DNA of 64,000 nt from Streptomyces sp. WAC 01529 (GCF_003945545.1 NZ_CP029617.1:930001-994000); one strand, 5' to 3'; shown: positions 7,178 to 16,466, numbered from the stretch's first letter. Notes: generated from the sequence alone by a model not told the origin. Numbers and translations: made by a program.

Positions 7178-10100
7178 GTGGACGGGGGCACGGTAGGGCT
7201 GCGTATCGCGTCGGCGGTGATCGCGCCGCTGCTCAAGCGGTTGCTGCTGCCTCCCGCCAAGGCGCCGGGCGCCCACTACCAGGACCGGCCGATCCCGGTC
7301 CGGCGCCTCATGGCCTTCTCCCGCGAGCACCGCACCCTCACCGAGGACGATCTGCACCGGATCGCCCGCGAGCTGGTGCGGCGCGCGGTGCGGGCCGCGG
7401 GCCCCTACGACCCGCCGGTCGGCGCCGACGAGAAGGACGCGGTGGGGCTGGCGCTCACCCGCACCCTGCACGCGCTCGGCGATCTCGACATGGACGACGT
7501 CCAGGCCTTCGCGCTCGGGCCCGAGAAGCTCGCCGCGGAGCTGTCGCGGCGGGCCGGGCCCGAGACCCGCAGACTCCTGAGCGACGACGCCGCCCGCTTC
7601 CACGACCGGCTCCTGGAGACGGCGTGCGTACATGTGGTGCGGTTCTTCAGCGAGCAGCCGGGGTTCGCGGCGCGCACCCAGGTCGAGCAGAGCCGTGAGG
7701 TCCGCGAGCAGAGCGAGCGCCTCGACCGGATCCTGGAGCGCCTTCCCGACATCTCCGCGCAGGACGCGCGGTTCGAAGAGGATTACGCGCGTTACGTCGT
7801 CCAGTGCCACGGCAAGCTCACCATCCACGGCGTCGACCTGCGGGAGCCCGCGGGGCAGGAATGGCCCCTGGAGGCCGCCTACTTGAGCCTGGAGGCCACC
7901 CCCTACCGCAGCGGCCCCTCGGAGGCGGCCCCGCTGGCGGACGACGAGTCGCCCGAGCGCGCGGCGGCGCCGGTGGAGACCACCCTCGCCACCCATGACC
8001 GGGTCCTGCTGCGCGGCGTCGCGGGCACCGGCAAGACGACGCTCGTCCAGTGGCTCGCCCTCACCACGGCCCGGCAGGACCGGATGCCGGGCTCCCTCTC
8101 CCAGCTCCTGGGCCGCGTGCCTTTCGTGCTGCCGCTGCGCGCCCTGGCCCGCAAGGGCGCCGAACTGCCGATGCCCCAGGACTTCCTGCGCTGGATCGAC
8201 TGCCCGCTGCTGGGCACCGAGCCCGAGGGCTGGGCCACGCGCGTGCTGCAGAACGGCCGCGCGGTGATGCTGATCGACGGGGCGGACGAGATCCCCAAGG
8301 GCGAGCGCGGCCGTGTGAAGGCCTGGCTCAAGAAGCTCCTCGCGGTCTTCCCCGGCAACCTGTGGCTGCTCACCTCGCGCCCCTCCGCCCTGGAGCCGGG
8401 CTGGCTGCGGCACGAGGGCTTCCACGAGTTCGTGCTCAGCGCGATGCCGCCCGCCGACATGCGCCGGTTCATCGAGCGCTGGCACGCGGCGGCGGGGGCG
8501 CCCGCCCGCCTCGGCGAGTCGCTGACGCTCGCGCTGCGCAGCAGGCCCGAGCTGAGCCGCCTCGCGACCAACCCCCTGATGTGCGGGCTGATCTGCGCCC
8601 TGCACCGCGAGCGCCGCGGTTTCCTGCCGCGCGGGCGCGCCTCACTCTACGAGGCCGCGCTCGCCATGCTCCTGGAGCGGCGCGACGTGGAGCGCGAGGT
8701 ATACGGCGGGGGCGACGGCGCCCCGCAGCTGGACCAGCGGTCGGCGACCGAACCGCTGCGGAGCCTCGCGTACTGGCTGATCCGCAACGAACGGACCCAG
8801 CTGGACCGCGCGGACGCCGTCGGTGTCGTACGCCGACTGATGCCGTCGGTGGAACGGCTCGCGGAGATCGGCGAGGCGGAGGACGTACTCCAGCTCCTCC
8901 TGGAGCGCTCCGGGCTGCTGCGCGAACCCGCCCAGGGCGCCGTCGACTTCATCCACCGCACCTTCCAGGACTTCCTCGGCGCCCAGGCGGTGCTCGAGGA
9001 ACGCGACATGGGCATGCTGGTCAACAACGCGCACCTCGAGCACTGGGAGGACGTGGTGCAGATGGTCGTCGCCCAGGCCCGCCATCACGAGCGGGGCGAA
9101 CTGCTCACCCGGCTGCGCGAGCGCGGGGAGCGGGAGAGGGACCCGGCCGTCCAGGCCCGGCTGCGGCTGCTCGCGCTCGCCTCCCTGGAGCAGGCCACCA
9201 GCGTCGCCCCGGCGGTGCGCGAGGCCATCGAGGGCCAGGCGGCGCGCATGGTGCCGCCGCGCAGCCTGCGCGAGGCCAGGTCCCTGGCGCAGACGGGACC
9301 GCTGCTGCTTGGCCTGCTGCCGGGTCCCGACGCGCTCTCGGGCGACGAGGAGCTGGCCACCGTACACGCGATCTGCCAGATCGGCGGGGACGCCGCCATC
9401 CCCCGCCTGCGGCAGTTCCTGCACACCGGTCAGAGCGCCGTGCGCGCCCAGCTGCTGCACCACTGGGACCGTTTCGACCCCGAGGTGTACGCCGAGGAGA
9501 TCGTGCGGCCGCTCCTGGAGATCGCGCCGGAGGAGATGGTCACCGTGCGTTCGCGCGCCGAGCTGGACGCGCTGCGCACCATGTCCGGCTACCAACGCGT
9601 CAGTCTGCGGGGCGACTTCACACCGGACGACGTGCGCTCGGCGTTCGAGGGCGGGCATCTGCGGGAGCTGCAGCTGCGCGACATCCTCTCCCTGGACTCC
9701 CTGGACGTCCTGTCCGGCTACACCGAGCTGGAGTCGCTCGGGCTGCGCGGCTGCCGCAACGTCCAGGATCCGGCGCCGCTCACCCGGCTCCCGCGGCTGC
9801 GGCGGCTCGCGCTGCGCGACCTGCCCCGCTTCGAGCCGCTGCACGAGCTGGCGGGCTGCGCACGGCTCGACACTCTCCTGATCGGCGCGGACGTTCCCTG
9901 GCGCGGCCTCGCCGACCTGCCGTGCCCCGGGCGGCTCCGGGTCCTCTCGCTGCCGCCGACCGCCACCCGCCTCTCGTCCATCGCGGCGTGCGAGAGCCTC
10001 ACGGAACTGCACCTCCAAGAGGCGAGCGAGCGGCTGACGCCGGACTCCTGGGGCTCGGACATCGGCAAGCTGCCCGGGCTGCGGACGCTCACGCTGACCT

Positions 10101-10384
10101 CGGCGCAGCTGAGCATGCTGCTGTTCGCGCCGCGTACGCAGCTTCCCCACGTCACCCGGCTCAACGTGCACGCGGGGGCGGGGGCCGCCGTGCCGCTGCG
10201 CCGGATCGCCCTGCGCCTGCCCGGTCTCGAGGAGATCCATCTGCTGGAGGCGGCCGAGGTCGACCTCGCCTCACTCGCCTCGCTGCACCGGCTGCGCAAG
10301 GTCCGCCTCGCCTACCCCGGCGAGGTGCGCGGCACGGAAGCGCTCGCGGGGGATGTCGAGCTGTCCATCTACCCCCAGCCCTGA
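7178..10384 (+). CDS. NACHT-domain NTPase with C-terminal leucine-rich repeats (NLR-like)
   Basis: A 1068-residue protein. Residues 1-230 are a helical N-terminal domain of unknown function. Residues 280-288 are the Walker A loop GVAGTGKTT, and residues 363-371 are VMLIDGADE, the acidic Walker B typical of NACHT proteins. A winged-helix and helical-repeat region follows (VDFIHRTFQDFLGA is typical of NACHT C-terminal arms). Residues from about 805 on hold leucine-rich repeats such as LRELQLRDI, LESLGLRGC and LRRLALRDL. The architecture equals eukaryotic NLRs and some bacterial NACHT proteins reported to defend against phage. Ligand and effector action here are unknown. The GTG start has GGAGGG seven bases upstream. 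Confidence 0.9.
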   Translation: MDGGTVGLRIASAVIAPLLKRLLLPPAKAPGAHYQDRPIPVRRLMAFSREHRTLTEDDLHRIARELVRRAVRAAGPYDPPVGADEKDAVGLALTRTLHALGDLDMDDVQAFALGPEKLAAELSRRAGPETRRLLSDDAARFHDRLLETACVHVVRFFSEQPGFAARTQVEQSREVREQSERLDRILERLPDISAQDARFEEDYARYVVQCHGKLTIHGVDLREPAGQEWPLEAAYLSLEATPYRSGPSEAAPLADDESPERAAAPVETTLATHDRVLLRGVAGTGKTTLVQWLALTTARQDRMPGSLSQLLGRVPFVLPLRALARKGAELPMPQDFLRWIDCPLLGTEPEGWATRVLQNGRAVMLIDGADEIPKGERGRVKAWLKKLLAVFPGNLWLLTSRPSALEPGWLRHEGFHEFVLSAMPPADMRRFIERWHAAAGAPARLGESLTLALRSRPELSRLATNPLMCGLICALHRERRGFLPRGRASLYEAALAMLLERRDVEREVYGGGDGAPQLDQRSATEPLRSLAYWLIRNERTQLDRADAVGVVRRLMPSVERLAEIGEAEDVLQLLLERSGLLREPAQGAVDFIHRTFQDFLGAQAVLEERDMGMLVNNAHLEHWEDVVQMVVAQARHHERGELLTRLRERGERERDPAVQARLRLLALASLEQATSVAPAVREAIEGQAARMVPPRSLREARSLAQTGPLLLGLLPGPDALSGDEELATVHAICQIGGDAAIPRLRQFLHTGQSAVRAQLLHHWDRFDPEVYAEEIVRPLLEIAPEEMVTVRSRAELDALRTMSGYQRVSLRGDFTPDDVRSAFEGGHLRELQLRDILSLDSLDVLSGYTELESLGLRGCRNVQDPAPLTRLPRLRRLALRDLPRFEPLHELAGCARLDTLLIGADVPWRGLADLPCPGRLRVLSLPPTATRLSSIAACESLTELHLQEASERLTPDSWGSDIGKLPGLRTLTLTSAQLSMLLFAPRTQLPHVTRLNVHAGAGAAVPLRRIALRLPGLEEIHLLEAAEVDLASLASLHRLRKVRLAYPGEVRGTEALAGDVELSIYPQP

Positions 10385-10479
10385 TCAACGGGCTGACACC
10401 GGTCGTGCGCCGAGGGTAAGTTCTGTGACCCCGAGCACAGTTGACGAGGAGCGGCACTACGGAGGCGGGATCCAGTCGG

Positions 10480-12642
10480 ATGAACAGTGCGGAAGACGTG
10501 CCGCTGTACGGCAGGGACCCTCTCCTGCGCGCGCTCGTCCCGCGGCTGACCGGTCTCAAGTACGACGAACGCTCGCGCGCGGCACGGGAGTTCCAGCACG
10601 ACCTTCCCGTGGTGCTGGTGACGGGGCGTCACGGCATGGGGCGCAGCGCGGTGCTGCGGGAGCTGGCGGCGCACTACCGCGGCAGGCTTCCCCTCGCCCA
10701 TATCCGGATCGCGCCGACGGGTGCCACGGCGTTCTCGGCGGGCGGCTCGGACGCCGACGGCCATCTCGCCACCGATCTCGTGGGCGTCCTGATGGAGCTG
10801 GCGCGTCAGCTGGCGCCTTCCTACCGGCGGCCCTTCCCCGTGCTGCTGCCCGGCCTGTTCGCGGTCTCCAGCTGGGATCCGGGCGACGACGCCGACCGGG
10901 ACGCGGTGTGTCTGCGTCTCGCCCGGCTGCTGATCGCCTGCCATCAGGCCGACGAGCCCGAGCAGGAGCTGCGCCAGGCGTGGGCGGCGGCGGTCGAGGC
11001 CCGGGTGGAACCGGTCTTTCCGCGGGCGCCCGGGGTGTTCGGCGTGCCCGGGGTGCCGGTGCCGGGTGCGCCTGGGGCGCTCGGCGCACCTGGGGTGCCT
11101 GTCGTACCCGATGCGCCCGGGGCGCCCGGCGCGTCCGGGGTCGGGACCGCGAGCATCTCCCGCGCGCTGCGCCGCGAGTACGCGCACCGGTATCGCGCGG
11201 GCGGCGAGCGGGACTGGTACCGCGGCCGCTTCCCCCAACTGGCCACGGGCACCGACCCCTTGGAGCTGCTCGGTGACTGGTACCACCAGGGCGGCGACTA
11301 CCGGCGCGCGGTCGAGCGGACGCTCGTGGCGGCTTTCCGGCACGATGTCGCCGGCTCCTACGGCCGCCTCCAGCGCTGGAACCGCGAGCCGTGGCCCCTG
11401 GTGCTCCTCGACGACGTGCATCTGCCCGCCGGGCGGCGCTTCCTCGACCTGCTCCTCGAACACCGGGCGATGTCCGGGTCCCCCGAGCGCGAGGAACTGG
11501 TCGTCGTGGCGACCCGGCTCGGCGAACCGCCGGGCAGCGACCCCGGCCCGGTCCGGCGCGAACTGGCCGACCTGGTGCGCGGCTCCGGCTGGCAGCGCCG
11601 CGGGACCGCGCCATCGGCGGGACTGCTCACCGTCCCCCTCACCCCGCTGAGCCGCGACGACGTACTGCCGCTCCTCGAGGCCGGTTCGGCGGGCGCCCCG
11701 CTCCACCCCTATCTCGCCTCCGCCCTGCACTCACTGACCGGCGGCCACCCCGCGGCGACGACCATGCTCTGCTCGGCGGTACGCGCCGCGACCCGCGCGG
11801 GCCTCGCCGTGGCCCCGCGCGACCTCCTCGAACTCTCCGCCAAGGACGGCCGTCCCGTCGGCGAGGCGCTGCTGGAGCGGCTGCTTCCGGATCGGCGCCA
11901 GCGGGACCGGCTGACGCTCCTCTCGCTGGCCAGGGACAGCGCGGCAGCCGAGGCGCTGGCGACCCGGCTGCGCCTGGAGGGCCCGGAGCAGCTGCCCGCG
12001 AACGCGGTCACCGACTATCTCGAACAGCAGCACTGGCAGCGCCTGACGCCGCCCGAGAGCCCGTTGGTGACGGATCCACTGCTCCAGAAGCTCCTGGTCC
12101 ACGAGGCCCGCAGGCTCTCCCCCGGGCCGGACGACAGCCGGGGCTGGCAGGAGATCCACCGCTTCCTGCAGAACCACCACGCCCAGCGCGGCGACGACGG
12201 TCAGGCGGACGCCCTGCGCCACATGCTCGCCGCGGGCGGCGTCGAGACGGTGGTGGCCTCCTTGGCCGAGGAGTTCCAGTCCGAGCGGGACGAGCGGGGC
12301 GCGGGGCACTGGCTGCGCTGCCTGCGGTATGCCGCGACCGCCCCCACCCCGCCCGCGCGGGACTGGGAGGACGACCGGCTGCGGATCGCGCTCGGCGCGC
12401 ACGACGGGCGCTATGTCCACCTCGACGACACCGAGCGGTGCGTCAACCGGCTGTTGCACGCCCTGTGGTACCTGTCCGAGCCGCACACGGAGCCGGATCC
12501 CGACACGTGCACGGCCATAGAGCAGGAGCTGGCCTATCTCTCCCTGCGTCATCCCTCCTGGCGCGTCGCGCTCGGTCAGGCGGCCCGCCGGTGGCCCGCC
12601 GCCGCCCGGGACAAGCGCCCCCTCCCGATACCAGGACAGTGA
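10480..12642 (+). CDS. STAND-like P-loop ATPase with Gly/Pro/Ala-rich linker
   Basis: A 720-residue protein. Residues 49-56 read GRHGMGRS, a P-loop in which the usual lysine is arginine. Residues 306-312 (PLVLLDD) form a Walker B, and a helical C-terminal half follows, as in signal-transduction ATPases. Between them, residues about 182-221 are a low-complexity stretch of GAPG/GVPG-type units encoded by a degenerate DNA repeat at 11021-11141, probably a flexible linker. No membrane segment is seen. The stop lies 6 bases before the tethered receptor gene, so the two should be co-translated. The start is the ATG at 10480, although GGAGG lies 14 bases away, and an upstream TTG at 10441 is possible. 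Confidence 0.75.
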   Translation: MNSAEDVPLYGRDPLLRALVPRLTGLKYDERSRAAREFQHDLPVVLVTGRHGMGRSAVLRELAAHYRGRLPLAHIRIAPTGATAFSAGGSDADGHLATDLVGVLMELARQLAPSYRRPFPVLLPGLFAVSSWDPGDDADRDAVCLRLARLLIACHQADEPEQELRQAWAAAVEARVEPVFPRAPGVFGVPGVPVPGAPGALGAPGVPVVPDAPGAPGASGVGTASISRALRREYAHRYRAGGERDWYRGRFPQLATGTDPLELLGDWYHQGGDYRRAVERTLVAAFRHDVAGSYGRLQRWNREPWPLVLLDDVHLPAGRRFLDLLLEHRAMSGSPEREELVVVATRLGEPPGSDPGPVRRELADLVRGSGWQRRGTAPSAGLLTVPLTPLSRDDVLPLLEAGSAGAPLHPYLASALHSLTGGHPAATTMLCSAVRAATRAGLAVAPRDLLELSAKDGRPVGEALLERLLPDRRQRDRLTLLSLARDSAAAEALATRLRLEGPEQLPANAVTDYLEQQHWQRLTPPESPLVTDPLLQKLLVHEARRLSPGPDDSRGWQEIHRFLQNHHAQRGDDGQADALRHMLAAGGVETVVASLAEEFQSERDERGAGHWLRCLRYAATAPTPPARDWEDDRLRIALGAHDGRYVHLDDTERCVNRLLHALWYLSEPHTEPDPDTCTAIEQELAYLSLRHPSWRVALGQAARRWPAAARDKRPLPIPGQ

Positions 12643-12648
12643 GGAAGC

Positions 12649-14253
12649 ATGCTGTTCCGTCGCCATCCCCGCGAGTGGGGACCGATCGAGTGGGCCGCCG
12701 TCCTGGGACTGGCCCTGGTGGCCGGGATCGCCGTCGCCGTCGTCACCCTCGGCGCGCGCGGGCCCGGCAGGTGCGGTGACGATCTGCGCGATCTCGGCGG
12801 GGACTGCGTCGGTGTGACCGAGAGCGCCTTCGACGCCGACCCGCGCCTGAAGAGCCTCATCGAGGCGGTGGCCGAGGAGAACGCCGAGGTGAGGCGGGAC
12901 GCCGAGTCCCCGGCGGACAACGGCGCCAAGATCCCGTACGTGCGGATCGCGCTGATGATGCCGTACACCTCGGACGAGTCGAGCGCGATGACCACCGACA
13001 TGATCCGGCGCGCGCTGGCCGGGGCGCTCACCGCCCAGCAGGAGGCCAACAGCGGCAGCGGGCCCCACTACCAGCTGCTGTTCGCGCCCGACGGCCGCAA
13101 CCTCGACCACTGGGAGCCGGTCGTCGAGCGGCTCGTCGAGCTGGCGAAGGACAAGGACGCTCCGCTGGTCGGTGTGACGGGGATTCCCAGCAGTACTCCC
13201 GAGACACGGCGGACGATCGCCGCGCTCAGCGACCGCGGCATCCCCACCGTCGGGCCCGTCATCACCGCGGCCGACATGAACGCCGGCCACTTCTTCAAGA
13301 CGTCACCGAACAACGACCAGTTCGCCCGCGCCCTGAAGCAGTACCTCAAGAAGCGGCCGCAGCGGGGCGAGGGTTTCTTGGTCTGGGACAACCGCAGCGA
13401 GGACGTGTACTCGCGGAACCTGCGGCGGGTCTTCGAGAAGCACTTCGGCGACACGTACGACTTCAAGGGCCACAACTCCAACTTCACCGGCTCCTCCGGC
13501 GCCGACAAGGGCATCCCCCAGCGGTTCACCGACGCCGTGCAGAAGATCTGCACCGCGCGGTCCGACACCGTCTTCTTCGCCGGACGCGACCAGGACCTGC
13601 CCGCCTTCGTCAAACGCCTCGCGCAGGAGGGCGATTGCGGCCGCGGTTCGGAGCTGCGGCTGCTCAAGGTGGGCATCGGGCTCGAACCCACCCTCACCAC
13701 GGACGAGACCACCCGCTGGCTCAAGGAGGCGCGGGCCACGATCGTCGACGCCTCGTCCGTCGATCCGGCCTGGTGGGACGGTGGGAAGGACCCCGAGCAC
13801 GAACCGCCGCGGGCGCTCGGCCGCTTCCTCGACCGCTTCCACAAGCTGGAGAAGGAGCACGAGCTGGGGGCCAAGCCGCTCAACGACGGGTACGCGGTGA
13901 TGTACCACGACGCGTTCACGCTGCTCGCCGACGCCGTGGACCGCACCTACAGCGAGATCAACGAGGGCGCGGGGAAGCCGGAGGGGAAGAAGGCCCCGCT
14001 GATCCCGACGAAGAACGACGTCTACAACACCCTCATCATGCCGAGCATCTCCGCCAACGGATGCAGCAACTGCCTGCGGGGCGCGGCGGGCAGCTACGGC
14101 TTCGAGGGGCCGGGGGCGAACGACCAGTGGGCGGTCTGCAAGCCGGTCCCGATCGTCGAGTACCCGGCTCCCCGGGGCGACGCGGCGGAGAGGGAACGCC
14201 CGCCGCTGTACCGGACGTTCAGAGGCGGCGACAAGGACGTCTGCCCGAACTGA
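12649..14253 (+). CDS. Membrane-tethered type 1 periplasmic-binding-protein-like receptor
   Basis: A 534-residue protein. Residues about 15-36 form one hydrophobic segment, preceded by an Arg-rich N-terminus, so the bulk should be extracellular. From about residue 75 it follows the LivK/amino-acid-receptor fold: IPYVRIALMMPYT, an internal VGVTGIPSSTPETRRTIAAL and an ITAADMNAGHFFKTSPNN segment. Paired cysteines near the membrane (RCGDDLRDLGGDC) and a CSNC motif near the end suggest disulfides. There is no lipobox and no adjacent permease, so transport is unlikely. It is coupled to the ATPase gene with GAGGAAGC before its ATG. I infer a ligand sensor for a signalling complex. Confidence 0.8.
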   Translation: MLFRRHPREWGPIEWAAVLGLALVAGIAVAVVTLGARGPGRCGDDLRDLGGDCVGVTESAFDADPRLKSLIEAVAEENAEVRRDAESPADNGAKIPYVRIALMMPYTSDESSAMTTDMIRRALAGALTAQQEANSGSGPHYQLLFAPDGRNLDHWEPVVERLVELAKDKDAPLVGVTGIPSSTPETRRTIAALSDRGIPTVGPVITAADMNAGHFFKTSPNNDQFARALKQYLKKRPQRGEGFLVWDNRSEDVYSRNLRRVFEKHFGDTYDFKGHNSNFTGSSGADKGIPQRFTDAVQKICTARSDTVFFAGRDQDLPAFVKRLAQEGDCGRGSELRLLKVGIGLEPTLTTDETTRWLKEARATIVDASSVDPAWWDGGKDPEHEPPRALGRFLDRFHKLEKEHELGAKPLNDGYAVMYHDAFTLLADAVDRTYSEINEGAGKPEGKKAPLIPTKNDVYNTLIMPSISANGCSNCLRGAAGSYGFEGPGANDQWAVCKPVPIVEYPAPRGDAAERERPPLYRTFRGGDKDVCPN

Positions 14254-14303
14254 CCACTCCGTGGGTCCTGCCGTTGTCAGTGGCGGCTGGCAGCCTGGGC
14301 GGT

Positions 14304-14585
14304 ATGGACAGCGACGATGAGCAGCTGCTGCGCGGCCGGGTCTACGGCCACGACCAGCCGGGCCCGCGGCCGGGACAGCGGTACGCCGAGTTGGTCGGCG
14401 GCCCGCTGGACGGCCTGCTGCTCGACATCACCGAGTGGACGGGCGACGACTGGACGCGGGTCGAGAGGGACGCGGGCGTCGCGCTCCCGACCGAGCTGGG
14501 GCGGTTCGGTGCCGGGGGCCGGGCGATGTACGCGCCTCGGCCCGGCGATCCGCGCCGCTTCGACTGGTCCGGCGACATGCCGTGA
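14304..14585 (+). CDS. Small hypothetical protein (93 aa)
   Basis: An acidic protein of 93 residues starting at an ATG 50 bases after the receptor gene. It contains YAELVGGPLDGLLLDITEW followed by a short Gly/Pro-rich tail ending RRFDWSGDMP. I do not recognise a family. Codon use is normal for the window (third positions nearly all G or C) and the frame is open throughout. No clear ribosome site precedes the ATG, so the mRNA could be leaderless or the gene could be read from upstream. Confidence 0.55.
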   Translation: MDSDDEQLLRGRVYGHDQPGPRPGQRYAELVGGPLDGLLLDITEWTGDDWTRVERDAGVALPTELGRFGAGGRAMYAPRPGDPRRFDWSGDMP

Positions 14586-14613
14586 CGTGTGCCGCGTCCG
14601 GCTCCGGGGCGCC

Positions 14614-14652
14614 ATTTATTCCCATGGGCGTCCGGGGTGCCCTTGGTAATAT
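14614..14652 (+). promoter_or_regulatory. Probable promoter of the ABC-F leader, with AT-rich upstream element
   Basis: A good -10 hexamer TAATAT at 14647-14652 would start transcription at about 14659, right at the ATG of the 14-codon leader ORF. The -35 position (about 14624) is poor, but an AT-rich ATTTATT at 14614-14620 lies just above it. That layout is what WhiB7/WblC-dependent promoters use. Activator identity is inference. Confidence 0.55.
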
Positions 14653-14659
14653 CGCTGTC

Positions 14660-14704
14660 ATGGCACGAGGTATCTGGTCGCAGAAGGTCCGCTCCGCCCG
14701 CTGA
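14660..14704 (+). CDS. Leader peptide ORF (14 aa) upstream of ABC-F gene
   Basis: The ORF reads [14 protein letters not shown] and stops 100 bases before the ABC-F start. With the -10 at 14647-14652 it would be translated from a leaderless mRNA. Its stop codon falls inside a small GC hairpin (CCGCC 14694-14698 with GGCGG 14706-14710), so ribosome position on the leader should affect the folding of the RNA. Short leaders of this kind control many ABC-F resistance genes by antibiotic-induced ribosome stalling. Translation here is inferred from position, not shown. Confidence 0.55.
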   Translation: MARGIWSQKVRSAR

Positions 14705-14800
14705 CGGCGGCGCCCCTTCCCTGCTGAATTCGCGCTCGCCGTCCCGGTTCCCGCCGGGCGGCCACTTCCCGCTGCCCGGCTCCCCTGCGAGCTGCGGAGC
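14694..14800 (+). promoter_or_regulatory. Candidate translational attenuator of the ABC-F gene
   Basis: Two short stems are visible. CCGCC/GGCGG (14694-14710) encloses the leader stop codon. GCTCC at 14779-14783 can pair with GGAGC at 14796-14800, which contains the GGAG ribosome site of the ABC-F gene. The second stem would hide that ribosome site unless the upstream RNA is rearranged. I could not fold the full 100-base leader by eye. Confidence 0.45.
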
Positions 14801-14804
14801 ACCC

Positions 14805-16466
14805 GTGAATCCCACCCCGACCCCCGAAGCCATGGCCCTGCCCGTCCAGGCGGGCGAAAGCGCGCACATCCGCGCCGAGGACGTCACCGTCAGCCGCGGT
14901 TCCCGGCGCGTCCTGGACGGCGTCTGCCTCACCGTCTCCGCCCGGTCCCGGATCGCCGTCGTCGGTGAGAACGGCCGCGGCAAGACGACGCTGCTGCACG
15001 TCCTCGCCGGACTGCTCACGCCCGACGAGGGCACCGTGCGCCGGGCCGGCACGGTCGGCCTCGCCCGTCAGGAGCTGTCCGCGCGGGACGGCGAGACCGT
15101 CGGCACCCTGACCTCCGAGGCGCTCGCCCCCTCGCTCGCGGCCCTCGCCGCCCTGGACGAGGCGACCCTCGCCCTGGCCGGAGGCGACCCCACCGCCGAC
15201 GACCGCTACGCCGCCGCACTCGACGCCGCCACCCGGCTCGACGCGTGGGACGCCGAACGCCGCGTCGACATCGCCCTCGACGCCCTGGGCGCCTGCGCCG
15301 ACCGGGAGCGCCCCTTGGCGACCCTGTCGGTCGGGCAGCGCTACCGGGTCCGCCTCGCGTGCCTGCTCGGCGCGCACCACGACGTCCTGCTCCTCGACGA
15401 GCCGACCAACCACCTCGACGCAGATGGCCTCGGCTTCCTGACCCGCAGGCTGCGCGAGCACGACGGCGGCCTCGCCGTCGTCAGCCACGACCGGGCGCTG
15501 CTGCGCGACGTCGCCGACCGGTTCCTCGACCTGGACCCGACCCGCGACGGGAAGCCGCGCCTGTACGCGGGCGGCTACGACGCCTGGCAGGACTCCCGGC
15601 GCCGGGAGCGGGAGCGCTGGGAGCAGGACCACGAGGAGCAGCGGGCCGAACACCGGCGCCTGAAGGACTCCGTGGCGAAGGCCCGCGACCGGCTCTCCAC
15701 CGGCTGGCGGCCGGAGAAGGGGACCGGCAAGCACCAGCGCCAGTCCCGCGCGCCGGGCGTCGTACAGGCCCTGAAGCGGCAGCAGGAAGCACTGGAGGCG
15801 CACCGGATCGACGTACCGGAGCCGCCGCCCGTGCCGCGGTGGCCCGATCCGGGTGTCCGGCCGGGCGCGCCGCAGCTGCGGGCACACGGCGTCGCGGTCG
15901 AGGGGCGCCTCGCGGGGCCGGTCGACCTCGCCCTCGACGGCGGCGACCGGCTGCTCGTCACCGGGCCGAACGGCGCCGGGAAGTCGACGCTGCTCGCCGT
16001 CCTCGCCGGGGCGCTGCGGCCCACGGACGGCGAGGTCCGAGTGGCGCGGGGGGCGCGGGTCGTCCGCGTCACCCAGGAGACCGCGGGGCAGGACCCCGGC
16101 CTCACCGCCCGCGAGGTGCACGCCCGTCACGTGGGGCGGCTGGTGGCCCGCGGCGTGCTCCGCGAGGCCGACGCGGTCCCGCTCGGGGCGCTCGGCCTGC
16201 TGGACTCCGACGCGCTGCGCACACCGGTGGGGCGCATGTCGCAGGGGCAGCGGCGGCGCCTCGACCTGGCGCTCGCGCTGGCCGGCCGGCCCGGTCTCCT
16301 CCTGCTCGACGAGCCGACCAACCATCTGTCGTCGGCGCTGGTCGACGAGGTGACCGAAGCGGTCCACGCCACGAGCGCCGCCGTCGTCGTCGCGACGCAC
16401 GACCGTCAGCTGCTGCGGGACCTCGCGGACTGGCCGCGCCTCGAGGTGCGGCTCAGGGCACGGTGA
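14805..16466 (+). CDS. ABC-F family ATPase (ribosome-protection / antibiotic-resistance type)
   Basis: A 553-residue cytosolic protein with two ABC domains and no membrane segments. Domain 1 has Walker A GENGRGKT (54-61), signature LSVGQRYR and Walker [12 protein letters not shown]. Domain 2 has GPNGAGKS (387-394), MSQGQRRR and [12 protein letters not shown]. The inter-domain linker is long, charged and Arg-rich, as in ABC-F factors that reach the peptidyl-transferase centre. Length matches the actinomycete resistance group (OleB/TlrC type). The GTG start has GGAG five bases upstream, and the ATG at 14832 is an alternative. It overlaps the convergent dihydroxyacetone kinase gene by 14 bases. 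Confidence 0.9.
   Translation: MNPTPTPEAMALPVQAGESAHIRAEDVTVSRGSRRVLDGVCLTVSARSRIAVVGENGRGKTTLLHVLAGLLTPDEGTVRRAGTVGLARQELSARDGETVGTLTSEALAPSLAALAALDEATLALAGGDPTADDRYAAALDAATRLDAWDAERRVDIALDALGACADRERPLATLSVGQRYRVRLACLLGAHHDVLLLDEPTNHLDADGLGFLTRRLREHDGGLAVVSHDRALLRDVADRFLDLDPTRDGKPRLYAGGYDAWQDSRRRERERWEQDHEEQRAEHRRLKDSVAKARDRLSTGWRPEKGTGKHQRQSRAPGVVQALKRQQEALEAHRIDVPEPPPVPRWPDPGVRPGAPQLRAHGVAVEGRLAGPVDLALDGGDRLLVTGPNGAGKSTLLAVLAGALRPTDGEVRVARGARVVRVTQETAGQDPGLTAREVHARHVGRLVARGVLREADAVPLGALGLLDSDALRTPVGRMSQGQRRRLDLALALAGRPGLLLLDEPTNHLSSALVDEVTEAVHATSAAVVVATHDRQLLRDLADWPRLEVRLRAR

Noticed and set aside
7028..10419. Very long open frames antisense to or out of frame with the NACHT gene (for example 525 and 789 codons)
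   Set aside because: They are Arg/Ala/Gly/Pro-rich shadow frames produced by high-GC codon bias; the NACHT frame has recognisable domains and normal codon use.
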